Below are positions 52,793 to 61,972 of a stretch of 64,000 nt of DNA, one piece after another. The position numbers and the translations under genes are program-made. How positions within the stretch are numbered: position 1 is the first letter of the stretch; each line of letters opens with the position of its first letter. The notes below the pieces were generated by a model, which was not told the DNA's origin, did no database searches, and worked only from the letters and a program-made list of their open reading frames with translations. Origin of the DNA: an uncultured Parabacteroides sp. (GTDB lineage Bacteria > Bacteroidota > Bacteroidia > Bacteroidales > Tannerellaceae); the NCBI GenBank assembly GCA_944325355.1, contig CALUZS010000004.1:1-64000 (forward strand), in the 5' to 3' direction.

Positions 52793-54430
52793 ATGAAAAA
52801 GATAATTTGTATAGCAGCAGCCCTGTTTTTAGGGGGTGAAGTTTCTGTTTGGGCTCAAAGCGAAATCGATGCATATCGTTTTTCGCAACGTGAAGAGAGC
52901 GGTTCGGCACGTTACTTAAGTATGGGTGGTGCATTTGGCGCTTTAGGTGGAGATATATCGGCTATGTCTACTAATCCGGGCGGTTTGGGTATTTACCGTA
53001 GCTCGGAGGTGGTGACCGGTGTAAGCCTGTCGTTTATGCATACCAATACAAATTGGGCAGGAACGGAACTGAATGCAAACAAAACGAGATTCAATTTCGA
53101 CAATATTGCGTATGTGGGTTATTTCCCGACAGGAAGTGACGAGGGCGTGAAGAGTTGGAACGTAGGCTTTTCCTATAACCGCGTGAAGAACTTCAACCGC
53201 TCTTACCGGATGTCTCGTTCGGGAGGTTATTCTATTGCGGATTATATAGCAGCCCAAACAAACCGTATTGGCGTAACCGGCAATAATTTGTTGTGGACGG
53301 ATGACCATAATCCGTATATGACCCAAAGTTGGCTTGCAGCATTGGGTTACAATGCCGGATTGATTGAAACCTATAGCCCGGGAGCCGGGAATACGTTCTT
53401 CAATCCGTTCTGCGACAGCAACGGAACGCCTTGGGATGTTCAAGACGCAACGTTGCAGGTTAGTGAGAAAGGGGCGATTGATGTATATGACATCGCTTTC
53501 GCTACTAATATTTCCGATCGCCTGTTTTTGGGATTGACAGTTGCCATAACCGATTTGGATTACAGCATGTCGACATTGTATGACGAGAATTTCGGTCGTG
53601 CAGAAGGTGCATTGGAGGATGACAGGCTCTATTTTGATAACTATGAAACGGTGAACGGCACAGGTTATTCATTTAACATTGGAGCAATATTGCGTCCGGT
53701 TGATTTCTTGCGTGTGGGTATCGCCTATAACTCGCCGACCTGGTATAAGATGACAGATTATATCTATGCGGAAGCGGGTGCGTTTATTCCCGGTCGTATT
53801 CCGAACGGTTCCAATGAACCGGGATATTATTTTGAAGATGCTACACCGGAAAACCAATATTACAATTATAAATTACGTACTCCGGGACGGTGGATATTCA
53901 GTGCTGCCGGTATTTTTGGACAGAGTGCATTATTGAGTGTCGATTATGAAATCTCGAATTACGGTCAGATGAGGTTGTTTGATGGCGCCGGCTACGAGAA
54001 TGAGGAGCAGAACGGTTATATCCGTGAAGATTTCGGTATGATGACTACATTGCGTATCGGCGCGGAGGTAAAGGTAACGCCCCGTTTTGCTGTGCGGGCA
54101 GGAGGTGCCTGGCAGAAATCGCCTGTAAAGGCAACGTTGGAAGACGGTACCGTGGAAGTAGCAACCGCCGGAACGCGGACAGCCTATACCATCGACCAGG
54201 GAACGGCTTCCTATTCAATCGGTTTGGGTTACCGTTTTACTCCCCATTTTTATATGGATTTGGCTTGTATTTATAAGACATATAAGGAAGATGCCCGTCC
54301 GTTCTCTCCATTGTTTGGTATGAGAGATTATTCGGACATAGTGGATGAAAATGGAAATATCCCGTCCGACCCGGCATCTTTGAAGACTCATAACACTCGA
54401 ATAGCTTTGACATTGGGTTATAAGTTTTGA
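52793..54430 (+). CDS. OmpP1/FadL-type outer-membrane transport barrel
   Basis: The 545-residue protein has a signal peptide (about 1-21, ending VWAQ). The family feature is SARYLSMGGAFGALGGDISAMSTNPGGL near residue 38, with the N-terminal plug NPGG motif of FadL/TodX. The rest is a long beta-barrel ending in TLGYKF. Members take up hydrophobic compounds, and in Bacteroidales similar proteins are annotated as hemin receptors. The substrate is unknown. It is 19 bases after the W/Y-rich gene, so the two are probably co-transcribed. Confidence 0.85.
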   Translation: MKKIICIAAALFLGGEVSVWAQSEIDAYRFSQREESGSARYLSMGGAFGALGGDISAMSTNPGGLGIYRSSEVVTGVSLSFMHTNTNWAGTELNANKTRFNFDNIAYVGYFPTGSDEGVKSWNVGFSYNRVKNFNRSYRMSRSGGYSIADYIAAQTNRIGVTGNNLLWTDDHNPYMTQSWLAALGYNAGLIETYSPGAGNTFFNPFCDSNGTPWDVQDATLQVSEKGAIDVYDIAFATNISDRLFLGLTVAITDLDYSMSTLYDENFGRAEGALEDDRLYFDNYETVNGTGYSFNIGAILRPVDFLRVGIAYNSPTWYKMTDYIYAEAGAFIPGRIPNGSNEPGYYFEDATPENQYYNYKLRTPGRWIFSAAGIFGQSALLSVDYEISNYGQMRLFDGAGYENEEQNGYIREDFGMMTTLRIGAEVKVTPRFAVRAGGAWQKSPVKATLEDGTVEVATAGTRTAYTIDQGTASYSIGLGYRFTPHFYMDLACIYKTYKEDARPFSPLFGMRDYSDIVDENGNIPSDPASLKTHNTRIALTLGYKF

Positions 54431-54452
54431 TTAGATATTTATTAATCTTTTG

Positions 54453-54491
54453 TTCCTGCCCGGTAACCTCCTCCGGACAGGAATTTTTTTT
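54453..54491 (+). terminator. Terminator after the OmpP1-type gene
   Basis: TTCCTG (54453-54458) and CCGG pair with CCGG and CAGGAA (54478-54483), with one mismatch, then eight Ts. It closes the W/Y-OmpP1 unit. Confidence 0.85.
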
Positions 54492-54497
54492 GCGCAG

Positions 54498-54592
54498 CGC
54501 TTCGGGAAGAACCGGGAATATTTTCCTTGCTTTTTCGGCAGTTTCTGAAGGGTATCTGCCCCTATTTTTCCCGACGCTTCGGGATCCCTTTT
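54498..54592. repeat. Direct repeat and hairpin before the M16 gene
   Basis: The 10-mer CGCTTCGGGA occurs at 54498-54507 and again at 54575-54584. The second copy is part of a perfect hairpin TCCCGA-CGCT-TCGGGA (54569-54584) followed by TCCCTTTTTC, which could act as another terminator. The M16 gene has its own TACATTTG box at 54657-54664. Confidence 0.4.
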
Positions 54593-54695
54593 TCTGATTG
54601 TTGCAATAACTTGAAAATAAATTGGATTTTGGAAACAAGTGTCTTTGATTTATTATTACATTTGTTTCCTAAATGTGAGTTTAAATAATTGTATT

Positions 54696-57608
54696 ATGAA
54701 CAAAGCAATTAAATTTGTGCAATTGGCGGCTGTCGCATTGTTGCTGGCAGCCTGTAATCAAGGTGGGTCGTATTCGTACGAGAGTGTGCCGAACGATCCG
54801 ATGAAAGCCCGTATTTATACGTTAGACAACGGGTTGAAAGTCTATTTGACCGTAAACAAAGAGACACCGCGTATCCAGACTTATATTGCTGTCCGCGTAG
54901 GAGGTAAGAACGATCCGGCAGAAACGACTGGCTTGGCTCATTATTTTGAGCATATCATGTTCAAGGGAACGCAGAAATTCGGGACAACGAATTATGAGAA
55001 AGAGAAACCGATGCTTGATGAAATCGAGCGTCTTTTCGAAGTCTATCGAAACACGACCGATGAAGCTGAGCGGAAAGAAATTTATCATCAGATAGACAGT
55101 ATTTCGTATGAGGCTTCCAAGTTGGCTATTCCTAATGAATACGACAAGCTGATGGCGGCTATCGGTGCTAACGGGACCAATGCTTACACGGGATTCGACC
55201 AAACCGTGTATGTGGAAGACATTCCGTCGAATGAGGTGGATAACTGGGCGAAGATACAGTCCGACCGTTTCCAGAATCCGGTGATTCGCGGATTCCATAC
55301 GGAGTTGGAAACCGTATATGAAGAAAAGAATATGTCGCTGACGAACGATAGCCGGAAAACGTATGAAGCGATGCTTGCCGCTTTGTATCCGGATTATCCT
55401 TACGGAACGCAGACAGTTCTCGGAACGCAGGAGAATCTGAAAAATCCTTCCATTACAAATATCAAAGAGTATTTCAAGACTTGGTATGTACCTAACAATA
55501 TGGCTATTTGCATGTCCGGTGATTTGGATCCGGATGAGACGATGGCAATTATTGAAAAGTATTTCGGTGCATTGAAGCCTAATCCTAATTTGCCGGAACG
55601 CCCGCAACCGAAAGAGTCTCCGATAAAGGAGCCTGTTGTAAAAGAAGTGCTGGGATTGGAAGCCGAAAATGTGGTAGTGGCATGGCGTATTCCTTCGAAT
55701 ACGGAGACGGATTTGTTGCTCGGTTTGTTAGGAGAAGTAGTCTATAACGGAAAAGCCGGATTGTTGGATGTGGATTTGTTGCAACAACAGAAAGTGCTGA
55801 GCTGTTTTGCTGGAAATTACGGCTTGTCGGATTACAGTACGTTCTTATTGAACGGTCGTCCGAAGCAGGGACAGACGTTGGATGATGTGAAAGATCTGTT
55901 TTTCGCAGAAATAGAGAAGTTGAAAAAAGGAGATTTCGACGAAAACTTGTTGCAGGCAGCCATCAATAATTACAAATTCGCTTATATGATGCAGCTTGAA
56001 AATAATTCAAACCGTGCGGATATGTTTGTCAGTGCCTTTATTGACGGAACGGAATGGAAGGATGCTGTCGCTGAAATTGATAATATGAGTAAAATAACCA
56101 AGCAACAGATTGTGGATTTTGCCAACCAGTATTTCGGAAATAATTACGCTTTGATTTACAAACGTCAAGGACAAGACCCAAATGAAAAGAAGATTGACAA
56201 GCCGCAGATTACACCGCTTGTGATGAACCGCGACAGTTCAAGTGCATTCTTGAGAGAAATCCAGGCAACAACCGTGACTCCGATAGAACCGGTCTTCTTG
56301 GATTACAACAAGGATATGCAGCAGTTCACAGCCAAATCGGATATTCCTGTCTTGTATAAGGAAAATACAACCAATGACATATTCTCGTTGACCTATGTAT
56401 TTGATATGGGTAACAATCATGACAAGGCATTGGGTATAGCCGCAGCTTACATGGAGTATCTTGGAACTTCCAAAAAGAGTTTGCAGGAAATCAATTCTGA
56501 GTTTTATCGTCTGGCATCCTACTTCAATGTGTACCCGGGTAATGAGCGGACATACGTGACTTTGATGGGATTGCAGGAAAATATGCCGGCAGCGATGGCG
56601 TTGTTGGAAGAGGTTCTTGCTGATGCGCAGGTGGATGTTCAAGCTTACCAGAATTATGTAGGCGATTTGCTGAAGAAACGTGAGAATGCAAAATTGAGCC
56701 AAGGCTCGAACTTCAATGCGTTGGTGCAATATGCTATGTGGGGACCGAAATCTCCGGCAACGAATATTTTGTCGGCTGCTGAATTGACGGGTATGAATCC
56801 GCAGGAACTGGTCGACCGGATTCATAAACTGAACAGCTATGAGCATAAGATTCTTTATTATGGTCCGGCAAAACCGGAAGAGTTGAAGAAACTGATAGCC
56901 GATAACCATAATGTTCCGGAAAAGCTGACTCCGATACCTGCCGCTCCGGTAGAGTTCAAGTATCAGGAAACAACGGAAAACAGCGTTTTGTTTGCTCAAT
57001 ACGATGCGAAACAAATCTATTATTCGGCAGTTTCCAATCGCGGGGAGAAATATGATCCAGCAATCCAGCCTACGTTGAACATGTATAATGAGTATTTCGG
57101 AGGAGGAATGAACAGTATCGTATTCCAAGAGATGAGAGAAGCACGTAGTTTGGCTTATTCTGCCGGTGCCTTTCTGATTTCTCCGTCGAAACTGGACCGT
57201 CCTTATGTTTACCGTACATTTATTGCTACGCAAAATGATAAGATGATTGATGCACTGAAAGCTTTCGATGAGATTATCAACAATATGCCTGAATCGGAAC
57301 GCGCATTTAATGTAGCGAAAGAAGCATTAATTACGCGTCTGCGTACAGACCGGATTACCAAAGAAAATATTTTGTGGTCTTATTTGGATGCCCAAGAGTT
57401 GGGGCAGAATGTGGATTCCCGTAAACAATTGTTTGAGGAAGCCCAGAACATGACTCTTTCGGATATCAAGGCATTCCAGGAGAAATGGGTGAAAGATCGT
57501 AAATATACGCATTGCGTATTGGGAGATGAGAAGAATCTGGATATGAAGGCTTTGTCGAATTACGGGAAAATAACGAAATTGTCCAAAGAAGATTTGTTTG
57601 GATATTGA
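54696..57608 (+). CDS. M16-family zinc metallopeptidase lipoprotein
   Basis: The start is set at MNKAIKFVQ (54696); an in-frame ATG upstream at 54639 is before the -7 box. The 970-residue protein has a lipobox (LLLAAC at 14-19). The active half carries the HxxEH motif in HYFEHIMFKG near residue 82, with the downstream metal ligand Glu in ETVYEEKNM near 203. The C-terminal half is the inactive M16 partner domain, with the substrate-binding Arg/Tyr region (RPYVYRTF). It should be a peptide-processing enzyme on the periplasmic side. It is monocistronic. Confidence 0.95.
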   Translation: MNKAIKFVQLAAVALLLAACNQGGSYSYESVPNDPMKARIYTLDNGLKVYLTVNKETPRIQTYIAVRVGGKNDPAETTGLAHYFEHIMFKGTQKFGTTNYEKEKPMLDEIERLFEVYRNTTDEAERKEIYHQIDSISYEASKLAIPNEYDKLMAAIGANGTNAYTGFDQTVYVEDIPSNEVDNWAKIQSDRFQNPVIRGFHTELETVYEEKNMSLTNDSRKTYEAMLAALYPDYPYGTQTVLGTQENLKNPSITNIKEYFKTWYVPNNMAICMSGDLDPDETMAIIEKYFGALKPNPNLPERPQPKESPIKEPVVKEVLGLEAENVVVAWRIPSNTETDLLLGLLGEVVYNGKAGLLDVDLLQQQKVLSCFAGNYGLSDYSTFLLNGRPKQGQTLDDVKDLFFAEIEKLKKGDFDENLLQAAINNYKFAYMMQLENNSNRADMFVSAFIDGTEWKDAVAEIDNMSKITKQQIVDFANQYFGNNYALIYKRQGQDPNEKKIDKPQITPLVMNRDSSSAFLREIQATTVTPIEPVFLDYNKDMQQFTAKSDIPVLYKENTTNDIFSLTYVFDMGNNHDKALGIAAAYMEYLGTSKKSLQEINSEFYRLASYFNVYPGNERTYVTLMGLQENMPAAMALLEEVLADAQVDVQAYQNYVGDLLKKRENAKLSQGSNFNALVQYAMWGPKSPATNILSAAELTGMNPQELVDRIHKLNSYEHKILYYGPAKPEELKKLIADNHNVPEKLTPIPAAPVEFKYQETTENSVLFAQYDAKQIYYSAVSNRGEKYDPAIQPTLNMYNEYFGGGMNSIVFQEMREARSLAYSAGAFLISPSKLDRPYVYRTFIATQNDKMIDALKAFDEIINNMPESERAFNVAKEALITRLRTDRITKENILWSYLDAQELGQNVDSRKQLFEEAQNMTLSDIKAFQEKWVKDRKYTHCVLGDEKNLDMKALSNYGKITKLSKEDLFGY

Positions 57609-57630
57609 TAAAGAATATGATTCCGAATGG

Positions 57631-57664
57631 AAAGAGCTGGCTCATCCGGGTCAGCTCTTTTTGT
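57631..57664 (+). terminator. Terminator after the M16 gene
   Basis: AAAGAGCTG (57631-57639) pairs with CAGCTCTTT (57652-57660), loop of 12, followed by TT and a T-rich stretch. Confidence 0.82.
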
Positions 57665-57821
57665 GCTTTTAAGGAATATATATTGTCGGATTTTCAGCGA
57701 AAAGCGTTGTAAAGTTCTCGATGTTTTAGAGAATAATTTCTATTTTTGCGCGGAAAAGCTTTGAATGATGGAGCTTTTCAGAAGTTTTTGTTAGTTATTG
57801 TACTCGGAAAATTTTTTGAAC

Positions 57822-58469
57822 ATGGAATTTATTCAATTCATTATCGATTTTATTCTTCATATCGACAGGCATTTGATAGAACTTGTGCAGGATTACCACT
57901 TGTGGACCTACGCGATTTTATTTGTTATTATATTTTGTGAGACAGGACTTGTGGTCACTCCGTTTTTGCCGGGTGATTCGTTGCTTTTTGTTGCGGGAGC
58001 TATTACAGCCCAACCAGATATGCCGCTTGAAATAGGGTTTCTGATGTTGATTATCTTTTTGGCAGCAGTGTTGGGCGATTCATGCAATTATACGATAGGA
58101 CATTTCTTTGGAAAGAAACTGTTTAGTCGTCCGGATTCCAAAATATTCAAGCAGAGTTATTTGGATAAAACTCATGAGTATTTTAAGAAATACGGTGGAA
58201 AGACTATTATCCTGGCCCGTTTTGTTCCGATTGTGCGTACATTTGCTCCGTTTGTCGGAGGAATGGGTAAGATGCACTACTACTATTTCATGCTATATAA
58301 CGTAATCGGTGCCGCTTTGTGGGTAGGGATTTTCTGTTTGGCAGGCTATTTCTTCGGAGATCTTCCTTTTGTGCAGAAGAACTTGAAGATTTTGTTGCTT
58401 GCCATTATTGTCATTTCGTTGTTGCCGGCAGCAATAGAAGTATTGCGGGCAAAGATGCAGAAAAAATAA
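57822..58469 (+). CDS. DedA-family membrane protein
   Basis: The start is set at MEFIQFIID (57822). The 215-residue protein has five to six hydrophobic segments and the family motif [14 protein letters not shown] near residue 54, with F/R positions [23 protein letters not shown] near 131. DedA proteins support membrane homeostasis and may flip undecaprenyl phosphate or other lipids. TATTTTTG at 57741-57748 could be the -7 box. Its neighbour genes mlaF/mlaE also deal with lipid movement. Confidence 0.9.
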   Translation: MEFIQFIIDFILHIDRHLIELVQDYHLWTYAILFVIIFCETGLVVTPFLPGDSLLFVAGAITAQPDMPLEIGFLMLIIFLAAVLGDSCNYTIGHFFGKKLFSRPDSKIFKQSYLDKTHEYFKKYGGKTIILARFVPIVRTFAPFVGGMGKMHYYYFMLYNVIGAALWVGIFCLAGYFFGDLPFVQKNLKILLLAIIVISLLPAAIEVLRAKMQKK

Positions 58470-58493
58470 CTTCGGCGTATGGCAGTTAGAGCA

Positions 58494-59282
58494 TCAGATG
58501 GTTTTGTGCTCTTTTGCTTTTAATTCTTCCTCTTCCACTTCTTTGACTTTGCGGAAAAGGTCGGATGCGAAGATAAAGTCGTTCAAGGCTTTGTTGTCTG
58601 AAGAGATAACTTCGTTTTTATTTCCCTGCCACTCTTTCACGCCTTCTTTAATAAATATGATGTTGTCACCGATATTCATCACGGAGTTCATATCGTGCGT
58701 GTTGATTACGGTAGTCATTTTATATTCAACCGTAATGTCGTGAATCAAGTCATCGATAAGCAGGGATGTTTTCGGGTCGAGCCCGGAATTGGGTTCATCG
58801 CAGAACAGATATTTCGGGTTAAGGGCGATTGCCCGTGCAATGGCAGCTCGTTTCATCATACCTCCACTGATTTCCGAAGGATAGAGGTCGCCCGCATCCG
58901 ACAGGTTTACGCGTTCAAGGCAAAATTCCGCACGCTTGCGGCGTTCTTTGTATGTTTTTTTCGAGAACATGTCGAGGGGAAACATGACATTCTCGAGTAC
59001 CGTCATGCTATCGAACAAGGCCGAGCCTTGAAACAGCATGCCCATTTCCCGACGGAGCATATTTAATTCTGACTTGTTCATGGATGTCAAGTCGCGACCG
59101 TCGTAAAGAATTTCTCCGGAGTCGGGACGCATTAATCCGATGATGTTCTTTATAAGGACTGTTTTTCCGGAACCGCTTCGTCCGATGATGAGATTGGTTT
59201 TTCCCTCTTCAAATTCGGCGGAAATATTCTTCAAGACGGTTCTTCCTTCAAATGATTTGATGATGTTATTTATTGTTATCAT
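58494..59282 (-). CDS. mlaF: MlaF-type ABC transporter ATPase
   Basis: MlaF is the ATPase of the phospholipid transporter that keeps outer-membrane lipid asymmetry. The 262-residue protein has Walker A (GRSGSGKTVL near 34), signature ISGGMMKRAAIARA near 139, and Walker B YLFCDEPNSGLDP near 160. The C-terminal tail is Glu/Lys-rich. It lies 10 bases after mlaE. The MCE protein mlaD, usually adjacent, is not next to it here. Confidence 0.92.
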   Translation of the reverse strand: MITINNIIKSFEGRTVLKNISAEFEEGKTNLIIGRSGSGKTVLIKNIIGLMRPDSGEILYDGRDLTSMNKSELNMLRREMGMLFQGSALFDSMTVLENVMFPLDMFSKKTYKERRKRAEFCLERVNLSDAGDLYPSEISGGMMKRAAIARAIALNPKYLFCDEPNSGLDPKTSLLIDDLIHDITVEYKMTTVINTHDMNSVMNIGDNIIFIKEGVKEWQGNKNEVISSDNKALNDFIFASDLFRKVKEVEEEELKAKEHKTI

Positions 59283-59292
59283 TCTTTTTCTT

Positions 59293-60039
59293 TTATGTAA
59301 GCATTAAATCGGTAAGTATTACATCGGCAAGCAGAATCATGATACTGCTCATTACAACGGCATCGGTGCTGGCTTTGCCTACTTCGAGCGCTCCGCCTTT
59401 CACGTTATATCCGTAATAAGAAGCGATGGATGCAATGATGAAAGCATAAATTACCGATTTGATAATGGAATACCAGACATAAAATTGGTTGAAATAGAAT
59501 TGCAGACCGTATTCGAATGAAGCCGGGGTCATTCCCGTGCCGGTAGAGTAACTGGCGGCAATACCTCCGAGGATTCCGGTGAACATACTGAAAATAACCA
59601 GTACCGGGATGAAAACCATCAGACCTACAATTTTCGGAAGTATCAGGAAGTTTGCGGAATTGACACCCATGATTTCCATTGCGTCGATTTGTTCCGTCAC
59701 CCGCATTGTCCCTATTTCGGAAGCGATGTTACTGCCGATTTTTCCGGCAAGGATCAGACACATGATAGAGGATGAAAACTCAAGCAAGATAATTTCGCGG
59801 GTCGTATATCCAATGGTGAATTTTGGGATAAGCGGCGAGCTGATGTTTAAGGATATTTGTATTGCGATTACGGTTCCGATAAATATAGAGATAATGATGA
59901 CAATCCAGAGGGAGTCAAACCCCAGTTTGTATATCTCTTTTAAAAGTTGCTTGAAAAACATACTCCATCGGTCGGGAATGGTGATTGCTTTTTGCATAAG
60001 CAACACATATTCACCCAATTTATGTAATGCTTTATTCAT
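59293..60039 (-). CDS. mlaE: MlaE-type ABC transporter permease
   Basis: The 248-residue protein has five to six membrane segments and MlaE/YrbE text: IVIIISIFIGTVIAIQ near residue 48, LAGKIGSNIASEIGTMRVTEQIDAMEIMGVN near 99, with the conserved EIGTMRV...DAM loop. It forms the inner-membrane channel with MlaF. The gene is divergent from lptB and has a good promoter. Confidence 0.93.
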   Translation of the reverse strand: MNKALHKLGEYVLLMQKAITIPDRWSMFFKQLLKEIYKLGFDSLWIVIIISIFIGTVIAIQISLNISSPLIPKFTIGYTTREIILLEFSSSIMCLILAGKIGSNIASEIGTMRVTEQIDAMEIMGVNSANFLILPKIVGLMVFIPVLVIFSMFTGILGGIAASYSTGTGMTPASFEYGLQFYFNQFYVWYSIIKSVIYAFIIASIASYYGYNVKGGALEVGKASTDAVVMSSIMILLADVILTDLMLT

Positions 60040-60073
60040 ACAATATTTACTTGTCTAAAGTCGTTTTTGCCTG

Positions 60074-60105
60074 CAAATATAACGTATTCTGTGTGAAGTT
60101 GCAAT
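60074..60105 (-). promoter_or_regulatory. Promoter of mlaE-mlaF
   Basis: On the minus strand ATTG (60102-60105), 20 bases, TATATTTG (60074-60081). The -7 is perfect; the -33 has one mismatch. Confidence 0.72.
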
Positions 60106-60123
60106 GTTTTCAATATTCAGAAT

Positions 60124-60155
60124 TTTGCGGATATGGATTTATAGTCGTAAGTTTG
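60124..60155 (+). promoter_or_regulatory. Promoter of lptB
   Basis: TTTG (60124-60127), 20 bases, TAAGTTTG (60148-60155): a full consensus promoter. Its position shows that translation starts at 60178 rather than at the in-frame ATG at 60157. Confidence 0.82.
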
Positions 60156-60177
60156 CATGCGAAGAAAAGGCAGTATT

Positions 60178-60933
60178 ATGGCAGAAGGACAAGAGCAGAT
60201 GGTGCTTCGTACAGAAGACCTTGTAAAAAAGTACCGGACCCGTACCGTAGTGAACCATGTGTCAATAAATGTGAAGCAGGGGGAGATTGTCGGGCTTTTG
60301 GGTCCGAACGGAGCGGGGAAGACAACAACATTTTACATGACGGTAGGTTTGGTAACACCGAATGCCGGGAAAATATTCTTGAACGATATGGAGATTACCA
60401 AATTCCCGGTTTATAAGCGAGCACGTTGTGGCATCGGTTATTTGGCGCAGGAAGCTTCTATTTTTCGAAAAATGACAGTAGAAGATAATATTCGTGCTGT
60501 TCTTGAAATGACGAATACAACTCTTGAATACCAGAAGGAGAAGTTGGAAAGCCTGATTTCCGAATTTGGATTGAACAAAGTGCGTAAAAATTTGGGAGAC
60601 CAGCTTTCCGGTGGTGAACGTCGCCGGGCTGAAATAGCCCGTTGCCTGGCAATCGACCCGAAGTTTATCATGTTGGACGAGCCGTTTGCAGGTGTCGACC
60701 CGATAGCCGTGCAAGATATCCAGACGATTGTTGCCCGTTTGCGTCATAAAAATATCGGTATCTTGATTACAGACCATAACGTGTATGAGACACTGAGCAT
60801 TTGCGACCGTGCTTATTTGTTGTTTGAAGGGAAAGTTCTTTTCCAGGGCTCGGCAGAGCAGTTGGCAGAGAACGAAATCGTGCGCGAGAAGTATTTGGGA
60901 AAAGATTTTGTCTTGCGCAAAAAAGATTTGTAA
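60178..60933 (+). CDS. lptB: LPS-transport ABC ATPase LptB
   Basis: LptB powers lipopolysaccharide extraction from the inner membrane. The 251-residue protein has Walker A (GPNGAGKTTTFYM near 41), signature LSGGERRRAEIARCLA near 144, and Walker B FIMLDEPFAGVDP near 164, all typical. The permeases LptF/LptG are not adjacent. It is divergent from mlaE and monocistronic. Confidence 0.96.
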   Translation: MAEGQEQMVLRTEDLVKKYRTRTVVNHVSINVKQGEIVGLLGPNGAGKTTTFYMTVGLVTPNAGKIFLNDMEITKFPVYKRARCGIGYLAQEASIFRKMTVEDNIRAVLEMTNTTLEYQKEKLESLISEFGLNKVRKNLGDQLSGGERRRAEIARCLAIDPKFIMLDEPFAGVDPIAVQDIQTIVARLRHKNIGILITDHNVYETLSICDRAYLLFEGKVLFQGSAEQLAENEIVREKYLGKDFVLRKKDL

Positions 60934-60993
60934 CCGACTTGGTGACTGCCGTTGTCTTTCTGGAAAATAGCTGTTGTTTTTGAAAATTATTAC

Positions 60994-61899
60994 CTATTCT
61001 TTTTCTGGAGAATGGGCTTCTTTTTTTATAACTCTGGTTACGTAGAAGAAAAACGGCAAGGTGGCAAGGGCAATAATCGCCATCCATAGTAGTTCGTCCG
61101 TCTGGAAATTTCCATCAGATACCAGAAAGTCGGCGATATCCGAGTCTGTTTTCATGAAAAACAGGGTAGATGCGTTGTTGCAGAAGTGGGTGAATACGGC
61201 AATCCAGATATTTCCTGTCCAGCAAACTAAATAACCGAAAAAAGCACCGAGCAGCATTCTTGGAATGAATCCATAGAATTGCAGATGAACTGCGCTGAAA
61301 ATGATTGCCGCAGTCCAGATAGCGACATGTTTGTTTCGGCTAAGCCGTTTAAAGATATTCAGCAAAGCTCCACGGAAAAAGAACTCTTCCGTAACGCCAG
61401 CCGTAAAAGCGATAACAAACAGGCATGCCAGCCAGTTCCCTTTTAACATAAGGTCGGTTACGTTTGCCATACTTTCTTCCTGTGCTTTCATCCATGTCTC
61501 TATTGGTGCGAGGAAGTCGGGTAAGGTAAGCATGTTATTAAGTTCTGCGGTCAGGTTGATGGTCGGGGAGATGAGTATCCATGCAGCAATAGCTTGTATG
61601 TATGGTTTGATAGATTGGTATGTGCCATTTGTTGATGCAAACAGAAACTTTTTGGTCTCGGTGCTGCATAACCATGCTGTTCCTATGGCAGGTAGGAGCA
61701 TGGTGCAGACGCTTGATAAGAATTGGACGGAAAGAAGCATGGCTACATTGTCGTTTAATGCGGTAACCGATACTCCGCAAACCATAGCAACAACTATTAT
61801 CAGTAAAGATGCTACAACGTATCCTGCCAAAAAGAGTGCAACCAAGACAAATAAAGGCACGTATGCCCCTGAGTTTGTAAAACAAGATTTCAGTTTCAT
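60994..61899 (-). CDS. CPBP-family intramembrane metalloprotease
   Basis: The 301-residue protein has eight membrane segments and the CPBP (Abi) motifs: EEFFFRG near residue 170, the FSAVHLQFYG segment near 203 and HFCNN near 240. CPBP proteins cut or modify membrane-bound partners; some confer bacteriocin immunity. The partner here is unknown. It converges on lptB. A TACCTTTG box on the minus strand at 61924-61931 is the likely -7. Confidence 0.9.
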   Translation of the reverse strand: MKLKSCFTNSGAYVPLFVLVALFLAGYVVASLLIIVVAMVCGVSVTALNDNVAMLLSVQFLSSVCTMLLPAIGTAWLCSTETKKFLFASTNGTYQSIKPYIQAIAAWILISPTINLTAELNNMLTLPDFLAPIETWMKAQEESMANVTDLMLKGNWLACLFVIAFTAGVTEEFFFRGALLNIFKRLSRNKHVAIWTAAIIFSAVHLQFYGFIPRMLLGAFFGYLVCWTGNIWIAVFTHFCNNASTLFFMKTDSDIADFLVSDGNFQTDELLWMAIIALATLPFFFYVTRVIKKEAHSPEKE

Positions 61900-61972
61900 A
61901 GATTTTTAAAAAACTTTGCTCCTCAAAGGTAGGCAGAAGTTTTTATTATCATAGAAAAAAGGATACGATAAT

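Noticed and set aside
56238..57233. 331-codon open frame antisense to the M16 peptidase
   Set aside because: Rich in Cys, His, Ile and Arg without motifs, and fully inside a gene with an HxxEH active site.
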